NCBI GenBank assembly: GCA_007922225.1
Contig: ML679961.1
Location: 71,590,890 to 71,654,889, forward strand
Length of the DNA stretch: 64,000 nt
Reading direction: 5' to 3'
DNA from: Emydura subglobosa
Lineage: Eukaryota > Chordata > Testudines > Chelidae
This document shows positions 10,640 through 21,839 of the stretch, piece after piece (within the stretch, counting starts at the first letter, position 1; the number at the start of each line of letters is the position of its first letter). The position numbers and the translations under genes were made by a program. A model generated the notes under the pieces. It worked only from the letters and a program-made list of their open reading frames with translations, had not been told where the DNA came from and ran no database searches.

Positions 10640-12233
10640 TCTCTGCCTTTCTGTTTGTAGGGCTTCTGTCTTGGAGGTTCTAAGAACAGAGGACACTGCT
10701 AGGGCCTGAAGTGCTTTCTGCAGGCAGACAGTACGTACAGGTCCAAGGATAGAAAGGTGGTCCTCAAGTCCTTCAGTCCATGAAATCTCATGTCCATTTG
10801 CTCTGAGAAAAGGGAGGAGCCTTCAAATGGGACGTCCTGGATGGACTGTTGAATCTTATGTGGAAGGCAGGAGGACTGGAACCAGCAACAGCTTGTCCTG
10901 GGGATTGTGGAGGCGATTTTCTGGGCTGCCAAGTTGCCAGCATCCTGAACTGCCTAGAGAGAGGTCCTGACCATGTTCTTACCCTCTTCCAAGAGGGTTG
11001 TTATTCCTGTCGATTTTTGAGGCAAGGAGTCTCAATTTATTCACGGAGTCCCATAGATTAAAATTATATCTCCCCAGCAAAGCTTGCTGATTGGTGATAC
11101 ACAGTTGGAGGCTACCCATGGAATAAGCCTTTCTTCCAGAAGGGTTCACTTTCTTAGAGTCTTTTTTTCAGGGTAGCACTCGACTGGCCCTACCTGACCC
11201 CTTTATTCGCTGCAGACACCAGTAGGGACCCCAGAGGGATGGGGTGGTTCAAGTACAGGTAATTGAACCCATTTATTGGCACAATACTTTTTCTCTGGCC
11301 TCTTTGAAGTGGGGGTCAGAGAAGAAGTTTGCCATAGGGCCATCACCGCCTCTGATGGGCAGGGTCACTTGGGATGGAACTGCTGCACCCAGGATATCAA
11401 AACGGCCGTGCAATGTCTCTGTGGGCGTCTCACTCTCCAAACCCAAATTTGAAGTGACTCACTTCAGAAGGTCCTGATGGACCCTGAAAGAAATCATCCT
11501 ACAAAAGCTGGTTGCTGGGACCCGCAACAGTCTCATTTGGAGAGGACGAGGAGTAGACTTACATGGGAGAGGGAGCTCCTTCCTCTTCCTTGACCGGGCA
11601 TCTCCTGGACTTTGGGACGGAGTTGGTACCGGAGTCGGGGTCCAGTGCCAAGTGGGAAGGAGCAGTAGCCTGTCTCTTGGAGACCACCAAGAAGGAGTGC
11701 CAGTCACTGAAGCTTGGTATGGCGTAGAGCTCAGTACCAATGGTGGGCTTTCAGCAGTACATAGGATTCCCCTTTGGATTCCAAAGAGAATTCTTCCCTC
11801 AGCGACCATGGTGGAGCGGTACCCACTTCCACCTCCACATGGAGCCAGGGTACCGGAGACCAGTGGCATGCCAGGGAAAGATTCCCCCTGGATGGCACCA
11901 GGCTCCGGGGAACCCAATACCAGGAAAGCGCCCAATTCATTCTGTTTACTCCTCCTCCCAGACACCAGAGATGGTAGGTGCCTCATGGGGGGGGGAGGGG
12001 GGGGAGGGAGAGAGAGAGAGAGAGAGAGATCTCTAGCCACCTGAAGAGTCTCTGGAGTCAATGGCACCATCAGTCTGCTGGTACTGCAGTGGCTTCCCTG
12101 TGTCAGTGGAGGTTCCTGCACCGGACTCAATGCTCTTAGTGGAGTCAATGGTGCCAAAGCAGGTCCTGGGGTAGACGAGTGGCCCAGCATGGGTCTCACT
12201 CCTTCTCACCGCTTGTCTCTTCTGCACCGGCAA
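10640..12233 (-). pseudogene. DIRS copy 1: gag-like region
   Basis: Minus-strand pieces match the gag-like ORF of DIRS elements. RYNFNLWDSVNKL lies near 11040-11080, and IQQSIQDVPFEGSSLFSEQ near 10800-10850, then LKDLRTTFLSL. Copy 2 has counterparts YNFTNYRKVLEFRDKLSQG and IEDLPFESKLFSEN. An open frame of 246 codons (11459-12199) covers the upstream proline- and serine-rich half. Its runs of Pro and of Ser-Leu come from a G and GA microsatellite at 11987-12030, so its length says little about function. The presumed role is packaging of element RNA. Confidence 0.65.
11987..12030 (+). repeat. G-rich and (GA)n microsatellite
   Basis: Two runs of G are followed by about ten GA units. It sits inside the gag-like region of DIRS copy 1, and on the minus strand it encodes the artificial SLSLSL and poly-proline stretch. 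Confidence 0.95.
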
Positions 12234-12734
12234 GCACAGTCTCTCTGTATGGTGCTTTGTGCTTCTTCCTCAGCATCAAGAATGGTGCCAGAAAAAGCTC
12301 AGTGCCAGGGGATCGCTTCGCACAGACGTTGAAGTAGTCTCTGCCAAATCAGAGTGACTCAGCTCTGAGACAGGTATGACGGCAGTTTCCAAGAGGATAG
12401 CCTTTAGCCTGATGTCCTGGTCCTTCTTAGTATGGGGTCTGAAGTCCTGGAAAATTTTGGCACTTGTCCTTTACATGAGAGTTTCCCCCAAGCACTTTAA
12501 GCAACTGGAGTATAGGTCTCTCGTAGGCACAGGTTTGAAGCCTAGGAGACAGGACATACCCAACCACTGTGGCGAAAAGTCCCTCAACAATAGGAACTAT
12601 ACACACTAACTATGTACACTAACACTACTTGTGAAACTATACACACTAAATTATTAATACTACAAATGAAGAAAAGAGTTTGAAACCATTGGGAAGAAGC
12701 CTTGCCAGAGCAAGAAAAAGGTCATTCCAGCAAC

Positions 12735-12938
12735 CGTCACGGGCAGGAAGGAGGAAATGAGAGGGTGCGGGGCCAGCAGCGCCCCTTATACTAATGCACA
12801 TGCACACAGCTCCAAAGGGTGCTAGAGACAGCCCAACTGATACCACCAAAGGAAAAATCTCCAGCAACAGTGCATGCAGCACACGCACACCTAGCATGGA
12901 ATGGACATGAGCAAGCACTTGAAGAAGAAAGTCAGTTC
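12735..12938 (-). repeat. DIRS copy 1: 5' terminal inverted repeat
   Basis: Read on minus, this block matches the 7200-7390 block in order: GCTCATGTCCATTCCATGC, then GGTGGTATC, then a CTGGAGCTG-like stretch and a TATA-like ATTAGTATAAGG. Transcription of DIRS elements starts near this end, so a promoter is expected here, but I cannot point to a start site. Confidence 0.75.
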
Positions 12939-12939
12939 C

Positions 12940-14640
12940 CAGGAAACAGAACCTCCATGGAAGGAGGTTAGTTAACAGAAACTGAACCTAAAGATGGAAG
13001 CTCAGCTATACATCCAGGCTGCAATTCAGACCCACTGAATGTGGTACTCAGCATTCTCAACTGCTGTGAAGAATGGCTTTGACAAGTCACAACACAGGGG
13101 TGAGAGAGAAATATGAGAGCAAAGTGGCTAGAGTAGAATCTGTCTCCAGTGCATGGAGAGAAATTTATATTTGTGAGTAGTCACTGCTCTGCAAGATGTG
13201 CTTGAGCTAGTCATGGTCAGATCACTATTTTTAAAGATCTACATCATTCAATTAAAACTAAGTGCAAGTCAGGTTATGTTATTTCAGAAGTGCCTAAACT
13301 AAAGCAGGTTTCAGCACTTAACAAAATAAGCTAGGAAACGGGTTTTTTCTTTTGAAGCAGTGCAGTTCACAGAAACATCATACCAGTAGAAAGCTTAATA
13401 TGGGTGTGAACTTCAGTACCACACGTCTGATGAATCTGAAGAGTCTTCAGTTACAGAATGATATGACTGCTGTACCAAGAATATGCCAGTCCTTTGGAAA
13501 AACAAACTGGCAAGAATAAAGACTATCCCTGTTTGGCACTAAGTAGTGTCTCATTTATTACAGATTATATAAAATACTGGCAACTGACCAATGCCTAGCT
13601 CCCAAATTATCTACAGCCAACTAAAGTACTTAGTCTGTGTTGGTTAAAAATATTCTACTTTTTGTCCTTAACTTGCTAGGAACAGTTATTTTTAGTAAGA
13701 ACCCAATCAACCTTATCAAAAGCAAGCATCAAAAATAGACTGGAGAAACACTGGAAGCAAACACTATTTTTAGCTGCTCTGTCTATTCCCTGCCGTTACC
13801 CACCAAATTCTGACTGCACAGCCCATGCACGAGTGCTTAGTTATTCTAGGCAGATCCTCCTCGTGACCCTTTTTTCCCTGAACACCTGAATGCAGAAAAC
13901 ACTCGATTGATTAAAGATTAATACTGCCGCAAACCGTGACAGCTGCCTTTCGTCTGAGTGCTTTTGGGGAGGGGGAGAATATGGAATGACAGAGCTTGCA
14001 TCAGTACTCCTCTTGGGGATCTATTACATGGAAAGAAAATTGCTATTTCAATTCCCTTTTGTTGCTAAAAATAGGAGCCCCAATTGATTCAAGCAAACAG
14101 GGCACCAGCTTAGCGATGCCAAATTTAGAAACCACTGAAGTCCCTGAGAGTGAACACTAACGCAGTCTAACACATGCCAGCTCATATTTAACAAAGAACA
14201 AAGAAGATAAGCATGCAGGCTGCAAGTAAATAAGACAGCAGCAACTCCCTGCATTTTTATTAAAGAAAAACAGAAAACTTGGTGCAAAGATAAAACAAAT
14301 ATGAATTCCACTAACAATTTTACTCATTTAAATAGTTCAGCAGAAAAATTATGTGCACTCAGTAAAAAATATAGAAATTGTATAGGTTTTTTCACACAAT
14401 ACACAATATAGTATTTCTATATAAAATATAACATGTAAACAGAAGGCTCAGTCCAACAGCCTAGTGACCATGCTTTGAGTAGTCAGGCTAAGGAATGAGG
14501 TTCAGTTCCCAAACCCAGTCACTTATTTGCTACCATGGCTCTGTTCTTGGTCCCCTCCTTCTCCTCACACAACCTGTCCTTCAGTGACCTTGCCATGCTC
14601 ATGGAGTTCTTCACCATCCCGATTCTAACCATTTAAGTAT
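12940..14640. other. No gene or named repeat seen
   Basis: AT-rich sequence without a long frame, a recognisable transposon end or a strong tandem repeat. The GC content rises slightly near 13920-13980. It could hold conserved non-coding DNA, which cannot be judged from one sequence. Confidence 0.5.
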
Positions 14641-15015
14641 ATTTCTCCACTCCTGAGCTGGGATGACTCATCATATCAAGTTCAGCATGGCCAAAACAGA
14701 ATTTATAATCTCTCAAATACAGAGAGCAGAGGTCGGAGTCAGAGTTTAATGCCAGAAGGGACCACAAGATTATCTAATCTGGCCTCCTGTATACCACAGG
14801 CCACCAACACCACTTAGCACCCACACACTAAACACAAATTAATTTAGAGCAAAATCGTATAGCCAACAGGAGACTAAGTTATGTGGTGCCATATGAAGAC
14901 TAGAAGGGACTGAGGTGCACAAATGCCCGAAGTAGTGGACTGTAACTGTCGACATCAGCACCATCCTTCCTGTCACTCAGGCCTACAATTTGGTGGTCAT
15001 CTTTGACTCCTCCTT
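14640..15015 (+). mobile_element. L2-like LINE fragment, split by a CR1 tail
   Basis: The plus strand at 14660-14715 reads MTHHIKFSMAKTEFIIS, matching the end of an L2-type RT (THHLKLN-KTE). After the CR1 tail at 14733-14938, it resumes at about 14960-15010 with YNLVVIFDSSFTF, matching the NLGVIFDSSLSF motif that follows in L2. Both halves are in the same orientation, as expected for one old LINE interrupted by a later insertion. Confidence 0.55.
14733..14938 (-). mobile_element. CR1 3' end
   Basis: Phrases such as GCCAGAAGGGACCACAAGAT, ATCTAATCTGGCCTCCTGTA and AGCACCCACACACTAAAC are typical of a CR1 3' untranslated end in reverse orientation. It is severely 5' truncated. It interrupts the L2-like fragment, so it is younger than that LINE. 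Confidence 0.75.
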
Positions 15016-15029
15016 CACTTTCCTCCCTA

Positions 15030-15500
15030 CAGGGTGAGATGTGAGTTTGGATTGAAGGAGACAGGTGGAAAGGCAGATTGAGTCCATGTACTGATGGTAA
15101 CTAAGGCCCTATCAGTGAGATCATCCAGAGAGAAACATGGAGCATAGGACACATCCTTGTGAGTTCCCTTTAGAAAGCAAGGAGAAGAGAGAAAGAGGAT
15201 CCATGAATAAAGAGATGCTAAAGGAATAGCCGGAAAGATAGAAGAACCAGGGTAGGGCAGTATCATGAAAGCCAAGGGATAATAAAATTATAAAGTCAGA
15301 GGGAGTGATCAGTGTCAAACAGCAAGTATGTCAAGGAGGGTGAGAATGGAATAGAAACCCTGAGATCTGGCCAGGAGATGAAAGAAACCTAGGTAAGAGC
15401 AATTTCAGTGGAACAGATATGGTAGAAGTTGGATTTCAGGATATGCAGGATAGAAATTTGAGGCAACAAATGAAGGCAGCACACTGAGGAGTTTACAGAT
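15030..15500 (-). mobile_element. L2-like LINE reverse transcriptase fragment
   Basis: On minus, HDTALPWF and YLSGYSFSISL followed by KGNSQGCVLCSMFLS match the L2/RTE-type RT order LSWFxSYLSxRxxxV ... [13 protein letters not shown]. The glycine-rich box is degraded (NSQGCVLCS) and the frame is interrupted. It is opposite in orientation to the L2-like pieces just upstream (14640-15015), so this is a separate insertion or a rearranged one. The 5' limit is approximate. Confidence 0.6.
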
Positions 15501-15839
15501 GAAAGGAAGTAGCTGGAGAGGCAAATAAGATGAAAAGACAGTTTGTTTTTTGTTTTGTTTTTTTTAAAACTACTACAATATCTACTGCCCTCCTCTGGAA
15601 CCAGACTCAGATTTTCAGTTGTCTCCTCCACAACTGAAAAACACCATGAATTAAAACTATTGTGAGCAGTTAGCTTACAGAACTTTACATAACAAAGATT
15701 TCAGGCAATTACCAGTGCATGAAAAGTCAAGCTATAGTCTCACCTCAACATTTTTATTCAAACCATTCAAACATATCCCCATTTTAACAGATCAAAGAAT
15801 AAATTACATTGAGCCCATCCAAGCCAGACCTCCAAAGTG

Positions 15840-17933
15840 ATAAAGGAGTTCAGATAAAGGAGTTCAGGAGGGCTGTTAGTTTCTCAAGGAGGAAATAGTA
15901 AAGTCACAACTGCAAACTATCCCAGTGTGGAGGAAAGATAGGAAGAATAGCAGAAGCCCAATCAACCCAATAAGGAGCTCTTTAATAACTTGAAAATCAG
16001 AAAGGAATCTTACAAAAAGTGCAAACGGATAAATTGCTAAGAAGGAGTATAAAAGAATAGAACAAGCACGTAAGGACAATATCAGAAAGATTAAAATGAG
16101 TTATACCTAGCAAGGGACACAAAAGATAAGAAGAGGTTCTTTAAATACATTAGGAGCAAGAGAAAGAAGAAAAAGCATAGGTCCTGTACTTAGAGGGGAA
16201 GAAGAGCTAATAACTGATCACATTAAGAAGGCAGAAGTATTTAATGTCTATTTTGCTTCAATCGTCACTAAAAAAGGGAAATGTTGACCAGACACTTGAC
16301 ACTAATATTAACAACAAATGGGAAAGGAACGCAAGCCAAAATAGGGAAAGAACAGGTTAAAGAATATTTAGATAAGTTAGATGTATTCAGTTGGCAGGGC
16401 CTTCTGAAATTCATCCCATGATACTTAAGGAACTAGCTGAAGTAATCTTGGAACCACTGGTGATCATCTTCGAGAACTCCAGGATGACAGGCAAGGTCCC
16501 AGAGCACTGGCCAACGGCAAACCTAGCACCTAGCACCACTTTAAAAAGGGGAACAAAGAGGGCCCCAGGAATTAATTATAAACCAGTCAGCCTAACTTTG
16601 ATATCTGGAAAGATATAGAAACAAATTATTAAACAATCTATTTGCAAAGTGCATACAGGATAAGGGCATAAGAAACAGCCAGTAAGGAATTGTGAAGAAC
16701 AAATTATGCCAAACCAACCTAATTTCCTTCAACATGGTTACTAGCCTAGTGGATGCAGGGAAGCAGTTCATGTGATATATCTTGATTACAATAAGGATTT
16801 TGACATAGTACTACATGACATTGCCATAGGCAAACTAGGGAAATGTGGACTAGATGAAGTTACTCAGATAAAATGGGTGGACAACTGGTTGAAAGATCAT
16901 CATCAAGGATTAGTTATCAATCGTTCTCTGTGAAATTGGGAAGGCATATCTGGTGGGGTTCCATAGGGAGGTCAGTCCTAGGTTGAGTGCTAATCAATAT
17001 TTTCATTAATGACTTGGATAATGAAATCAAGTGTATGCTTATAAAATCTTCAAAGGACACCAAGTTTGGAAGGGCTGCAAGCACTTTGAAGGACTAGATT
17101 AAAATTCAAAATGACTGACAAATTGGAGAATTGGGTTGAAATCGACAAGAAATTCAATAAAGACAAGTGCAAAGTACTTCACTTAGGAAGGAAAAATCAA
17201 ACGCACAGCTACAAAATGGGGAATAATTGGCTAAGTGGTAGTACTGCTGAAAAGGATGTGGGGGTTATAATGGATCACAAATTGAATACAAGTCAGCAAT
17301 GTGATACAGCTGTGAAAAGGAATAATTCTGAGGTGTATTAACAGGAGTGTCATATGTAAGACATGGGAGATAATTGTCCCACTTTACTCTGCACCAGTGA
17401 GGCCTCAGCTGGAGTTTTATCTGATTCTGGGTGCCACACTTTAGGAAAGATGTGGACAAATTGGAGAGGGTCCAAAGGAGAGCAACAACAATTTAAAAAA
17501 AGAAGTTTAGAAAACCTGATCGATGAGGAAAGATTTTTAAAAATTGGGCATGTTTAGTCTTGAGAAAAGAAAACTGAGTGGAGACCTGAACACAATCTTC
17601 TAACATGTGAAGGGCTGTTATAAACAGGACGGTGATCAATTGTTCTCCATGTCCACTGATGATAGGACAAGTAATAATGGGCTTCATCTGCAGCAATGGA
17701 GATTTAGTTCAGATATTAAGAAAATCTTTCCATCTATAAAGATAGTTAAGTACTGGAATCAACTTCCAAGGGAAACTGTGGAATCCCCATCATTGGTGTT
17801 TGGTGGTTTTTAAGAACAGGTTGGACAATCAGGGATGATAAAGGTTTACTTGGTCCTGCCTCAGAGGAGGGGGCTGGACTTGATGATCTCTCAATGTCCT
17901 TTCCAGCTCTACATTTCTAGGATATCAGTTGAA
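15840..17933 (+). mobile_element. CR1 LINE, 5' truncated
   Basis: About 2.1 kb of CR1 on the plus strand. It runs from the end of the endonuclease part through RT to a 3' end reading TTGATGATCTCTCAATGTCC then CCAGCTCTACATTTCTAGGA. CR1 elements insert by target-primed reverse transcription and lose their 5' part, which fits. A small direct repeat AGGAGTTCAG marks the 5' junction region near 15843-15868. Confidence 0.9.
15875..17350 (+). pseudogene. CR1 ORF2 remnant (15.8 kb copy)
   Basis: Readable pieces include AGPSEIHPMILKELAEVI (16394-16450), PEHWPTANLAP and RAPGINYKPVSLTLISGKI (up to 16618), and later NWVEIDKKFNKDKCKVLHLG (17130-17190). These are typical of the RT and following part of CR1 ORF2. 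At the catalytic site, near 17045-17065, the expected FADDTKFG reads SSKDTKFG, so the enzyme is dead even apart from the frameshifts and stops. Confidence 0.8.
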
Positions 17934-18195
17934 AGTCTGAAAAGACAATTCAAAATATACAATTTTATTGAAGCAGAAAGTATGAGTAACATCACCCGCA
18001 TACAAAAATCCTGCAACTTTCAACCCTTGAAGAGGTGATTCCTTGTCTTGTGTAACAGAAATGCCACTCATGGCAGAGCATATTCTCAGTAAACTGCTTT
18101 TACACTTTTCAGAATGCTTTTACCTAGCCACTTCCAAATGTCATTAATTCTCTTACATACTCCTCCATGGAAATTATCACTCCATGCATGTTTTA

Positions 18196-18310
18196 TTTAC
18201 ATTGTGGTAGTGCCTAGGAGCACCACTCGCTGAGTAGACATCTCTGTGCTTGTTCAAACACTACAAAAAGATGGTCCCTACCTCAGAGATTACAATCCAA
18301 GAATACAGAC
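18196..18310 (+). repeat. Sauropsid interspersed repeat (TGCCTAGGAGCACCA type)
   Basis: The order TTGTGGTAGTGCCTAGGAG, TGTTCAAACACTACAAAAAGA, TGGTCCCTACCTCAGAGATT, ACAATCCAAG matches a widespread amniote repeat I know by sequence (GCACCTAGGAGCCCC ... ACAAAAAGACGGTCCCTGCC). The family name is not certain. The window ends inside a second copy at 63955-64000. Confidence 0.6.
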
Positions 18311-18319
18311 TAAATATAA

Positions 18320-19440
18320 TGTAAATCTTTCCTCCTAATCTCTCCCTACAAACTACTTCTTCCACAAAACCCGTCAATGATTGCCGATATAAAATTCCTA
18401 AATTTCTGTTTTTGTGTACCATCACGTAATGTATAGTGTGTGTCTGAACTGTAATCTATATAAACTAGATTAGTCCCTCCTCCCAAGGAGCTGCACACAT
18501 TTGTTAGTGCCATGTCAAGCACACTGCTCTCATTAAAATGAATTATAAAATCATATGGAGGAGACTTATTAGGTCACTTAGTTAAGGACTTGTCCTTGCA
18601 GTGTAGTTTCTAGTGCTTAGCCCAATACAGTTTTAGTGTTTTAAGCAATAGGACTTTCACCACTTCCCTTAGAAGGTTCTCTCATAATTTAAGATCTCAC
18701 CACCAGCCTAAAGTGTCCCTTAAACAAGGAATAATGGGGTAGTATTAAACACTGTCTTATCAGAGTGCACTAGCCATCACAGAATATTCCAAAATATGAA
18801 ATGTCACATTGCAGCACAGTTAGTCTATCACAACAGAATGCTGAGTTTTCTTCCAAAAGTATCTAGAATAGTTTCTTGACCATACAGATATATATCCTAT
18901 ATACATCCCAAGCTTATGTTTTATACAAAGGATCAAACACTTCTGTCTCAAAAGAAATGCCACTTTAAGATCAATGTGCTTTTTGGGTAACAGAGATGGA
19001 GGGCAAACTGGAGAAACATAACTAGGCATCACAATCCATTTATTTTTCCCTCACGTGCCTTCAGCTCTATGCACTAGAACAGTTCACCCTTAATACACAA
19101 TAAGTGGAGCTGCGTAAGCAGCTGCGTACAGAAGAAGATGAATGAACTGTGTGACGCTAAAGATCTGTGAATTAAAGAATCTAATGCATGAATTGAAATC
19201 AAGCTCCCCATCCCCCTCAAGACTTGTACAGAGCATGACCTAAAAGGAGAGAAGAGAGGTGAAAAAAATCTGGTCTTTCTGACACCTTTATAAAAAGTGA
19301 TGGCCTGTCACCCAGACGCTGATGAATATTTTTACAGGATAAAAATGGCAACCTAGAGTCTAAAAATAAAACACTGTGCTGCAGACCTGTCTGGTTCAGC
19401 TACACCACTGGAATACAAACACACTCCCTTGCTGGTACAT
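18320..19440. other. No gene or repeat seen
   Basis: AT-rich, apparently unique sequence. A moderately GC-richer part near 19290-19420 has no open frame. Nothing can be assigned. Confidence 0.5.
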
Positions 19441-19444
19441 CTTG

Positions 19445-19658
19445 ACTAAGATTTCACAATGAAGGAGAAAAAAATGTAGAACGAACCTTTTATTTTCAGG
19501 AGTAGGAATTTTTACATGGATTTAGATTAGCATTATGTTTTACATGCACTGTACAATTAAAATTTAGTTCTATGATGGATTTTTTTAAAAAACTAATTAA
19601 TATAAATGACATACTACTTCACATTGTGCAAAGGAAAATTCCTCCCCACCCTCCCCAG
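19445..19658 (+). repeat. Local direct duplication, copy 1
   Basis: The 214-bp segment from ACTAAGATTTCACAATGAAG to CACCCTCCCCAG is repeated almost unchanged at 20473-20688. Only about a dozen substitutions and small length changes in A or T runs are visible. No coding frame and no transposon ends are seen, so it is a segmental duplication and not an obvious mobile element. Confidence 0.95.
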
Positions 19659-19659
19659 A

Positions 19660-20470
19660 CAATTACAACAAGAGCATATTTATCAGTGTCTTGTGGATTA
19701 ATTTATAATACCAGTTAGTTTTGAAAAAATAATTTGTTGAATAAACTACACCATCTTAATGTCCATACTACAATCTCCAAACACACTTGGAGATGGGAGG
19801 AAAGACCTATTATTTCATTTTGCATCAGAACTTAGAATAAAAAGCTGTTAGCTAAAATGCATAATGAGTGGCCATCATTGTCCAGAACCACTAATTTATC
19901 AAGTCTCTCTACACTGCGGACAAGCTGTCTCTTATGCAGCAAAGTTTCTATTCTTGGTAAGTGATGCAATAGCTGTAAGGGCTCTCCCAGAACTCATTTA
20001 ACAAAATCAAAGTATGAAAATGTTATATGATGCCTAATAAACCTGAATTATGTCCTCTTCCCATGCCCTACATCCACATAGAAAAATAAAACATTTTCAA
20101 AAGTAGAATCATTCAATGAAAATTTGAATTTCGCACAAAGTGTAAGAATATACATGCTCATCAGAAAATACAACTTTTCTGCACAACACAGGGGAAAGTT
20201 ACAGATCACTGCATGAGGATTTTCTGACCTCTGAAATTATTAGAATATGAAGCAGTTTTGTTCCTTTTCTAAATTTCTGTAAAGACATCCAAAAACCATA
20301 TAGAGCTATATAAGGTCTAATCCTTTTCAAAAGCTATTTCCATTCTTAGAGATCTCTTCAAAAGTTCTTGTTTATAACTGACATCGAAGATGCACACTTT
20401 CTCCATGTGACTGCATATATTTCAACAGCTAAACAATCTCAAGATGAGAAAAGTTTTAAAAACTTTTTTA
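19660..20470. other. Spacer between the two direct copies, nothing recognised
   Basis: About 810 bp of AT-rich DNA separates the copies. It has no visible terminal repeats or frames. It ends in a palindromic AT stretch (GTTTTAAAAACTTTTTTAAAAC, 20452-20473) that directly abuts copy 2. Confidence 0.5.
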
Positions 20471-20472
20471 AA

Positions 20473-20688
20473 ACTAAGATTTCACAATGAAGGAGAAAAA
20501 AATGTAGAACGAACCTTTTATTTTCAGGAGTAGGAAAATTTACATGGATTTAGATTAGCATTATGTTTTGCATGCATTGTACAATTAAAATTTAGTTCTA
20601 TAATGGATTTAAAAAAAAAAAACTAATTGATATAAATAACAGACTACTTCACATTGTGCAAAGGAAAATTCCTCCTCACCCTCCCCAG
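20473..20688 (+). repeat. Local direct duplication, copy 2
   Basis: Second copy of the 19445-19658 segment, 1028 bp downstream and in the same orientation. Differences include a longer A run at about 20610-20622 where copy 1 has mixed T and A. The junctions are sharp on both sides. Confidence 0.95.
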
Positions 20689-20689
20689 T

Positions 20690-21200
20690 AGAAGAGCTGT
20701 CTAAGAAATTTCAGTGTACATTTCAAAAAAAGTAACACTGTTAAGTTTTGTTTGCAGTACATTACATTGCCCTGTGACATCTGATCTGGCAATGGAAAGC
20801 ATGGTTCTTGTAAATTTTAAAGTAATTCCACATTTCCTGGTTTGAGCACAGGGATGGAGTGGAGGGAGATCATGATATACACATGAAGAAACCCAGTAGG
20901 CCAGTTGCTGCTAATATGATGCTCTGCAGAAACCAAGTATGTTGTCAATGGGAGAATAAGACAGCTCCTAGCAAATCAGACCTTTGATATATCTAGCCCA
21001 GTATCCTGCCCAGCATCACTTGATGTCCTAAAGGAAGTACTTTAGGGGGGGGAAAAAACCCCACACACTATACCTGGCCATTTAGTGCAATGCTATTCAT
21101 ATGTACAATATGGGGAAAGGGTGTTTCAAATCCTTGCACAGTTTATTCTCTGAACCGACAAACTGATCACTTTTACTACTGTCAGTACATGCATAACAAG
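20690..21200. other. No gene or repeat seen
   Basis: AT-rich sequence with no frame or repeat that I can support. Confidence 0.45.
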
Positions 21201-21203
21201 TTA

Positions 21204-21795
21204 TTAGAAGCCATACAAAAAATCTTTGTTGAACCTCATCAGATTTCTTTTGGCCCAATCCTCCAGTTTGTTTAAGTCCTTCTGTGTCCTATCCCTACCT
21301 TCCAGGGTATCTCCCACTCCCCCTAGCTTAGTGTCATCTGCAAACTTGCTGAGGGTGCAATCTACCCCATCCTCCAGATCATTAATGAAGATGTTGAACA
21401 AAACCGCTGCAGGACCGACCCCTGGGGCACTCCGCTTGTGACCGGCTGCAGCTAGACATGGAGCCATTGATCACTACTCGTTGAGCCCTATGTTTTAGCC
21501 AGTTCTCTATCCATTTTATAGTCCATTCATCCAACCCATACTACTTTAACTTGCTGATCAGAATACTGTGAGAGATCGTATCAAAAACTTTGCTAACGTC
21601 AAGGTATATCACATCCACAGCCACAAAGCCAGTCACTTCTTCGTAGAAAGCAATCAGATTGGTCAGACATGACTTTCCCTTGGTGAATCCATGTTGACTG
21701 TTCCTGATCACCTTCCTCTCTTCTAAGTGCCTTAAAATGGATTCCTTGAGGACCTGCTCCATGATTTTTCCAGGGATTGAGGTGAGGCTGACATG
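21204..21795 (-). mobile_element. CR1 internal RT fragment
   Basis: The minus strand encodes CR1 RT pieces: [49 protein letters not shown] and then [12 protein letters not shown] with [10 protein letters not shown]. The YxDD-equivalent ADD box is intact. Unlike the other CR1 copies it lacks the 3' end: the similarity stops inside ORF2 at about 21204. It is therefore either an internal fragment or cut by a later deletion. One frame break lies between 21467 and 21541. Confidence 0.85.
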
Positions 21796-21839
21796 AAATG
21801 AATAAAGGCTTAAAGCTTTGTTAAAATAAAGCACTAACC

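Larger units (their letters stand above)
7180..12938 (-). mobile_element. DIRS-type tyrosine-recombinase retrotransposon, copy 1
   Basis: About 5.76 kb on the minus strand. It is bounded by inverted terminal repeats: the block with GCTCATGTCCATTCCATGCTAGGTG at 7220-7245 is present inverted at 12889-12914, and similarity continues inward for about 180 bp. Inside, in minus order, are a gag-like region, RT, connection, RNase H and tyrosine recombinase. DIRS elements integrate through a tyrosine recombinase, not an integrase, so no target duplication is expected. This is the most complete of three DIRS copies here. All its frames are broken, so it is inactive. Confidence 0.9.

Noticed and set aside
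11652..12044. Plus-strand frames opposite the DIRS gag-like region
   Set aside because: Shadow frames of the minus-strand element. Their Gly-Gly and Arg-Glu runs are the microsatellite read in reverse.
11459..12199. A 246-codon minus frame that could be a host proline-rich protein
   Set aside because: It lies inside DIRS copy 1 in the gag position, and its Pro and Ser-Leu runs come from a G and GA microsatellite. No host-protein motif or splice structure is seen.
13800..14000. Possible exon or conserved element because of slightly higher GC
   Set aside because: No open frame with splice sites could be supported, and conservation cannot be judged from one sequence.
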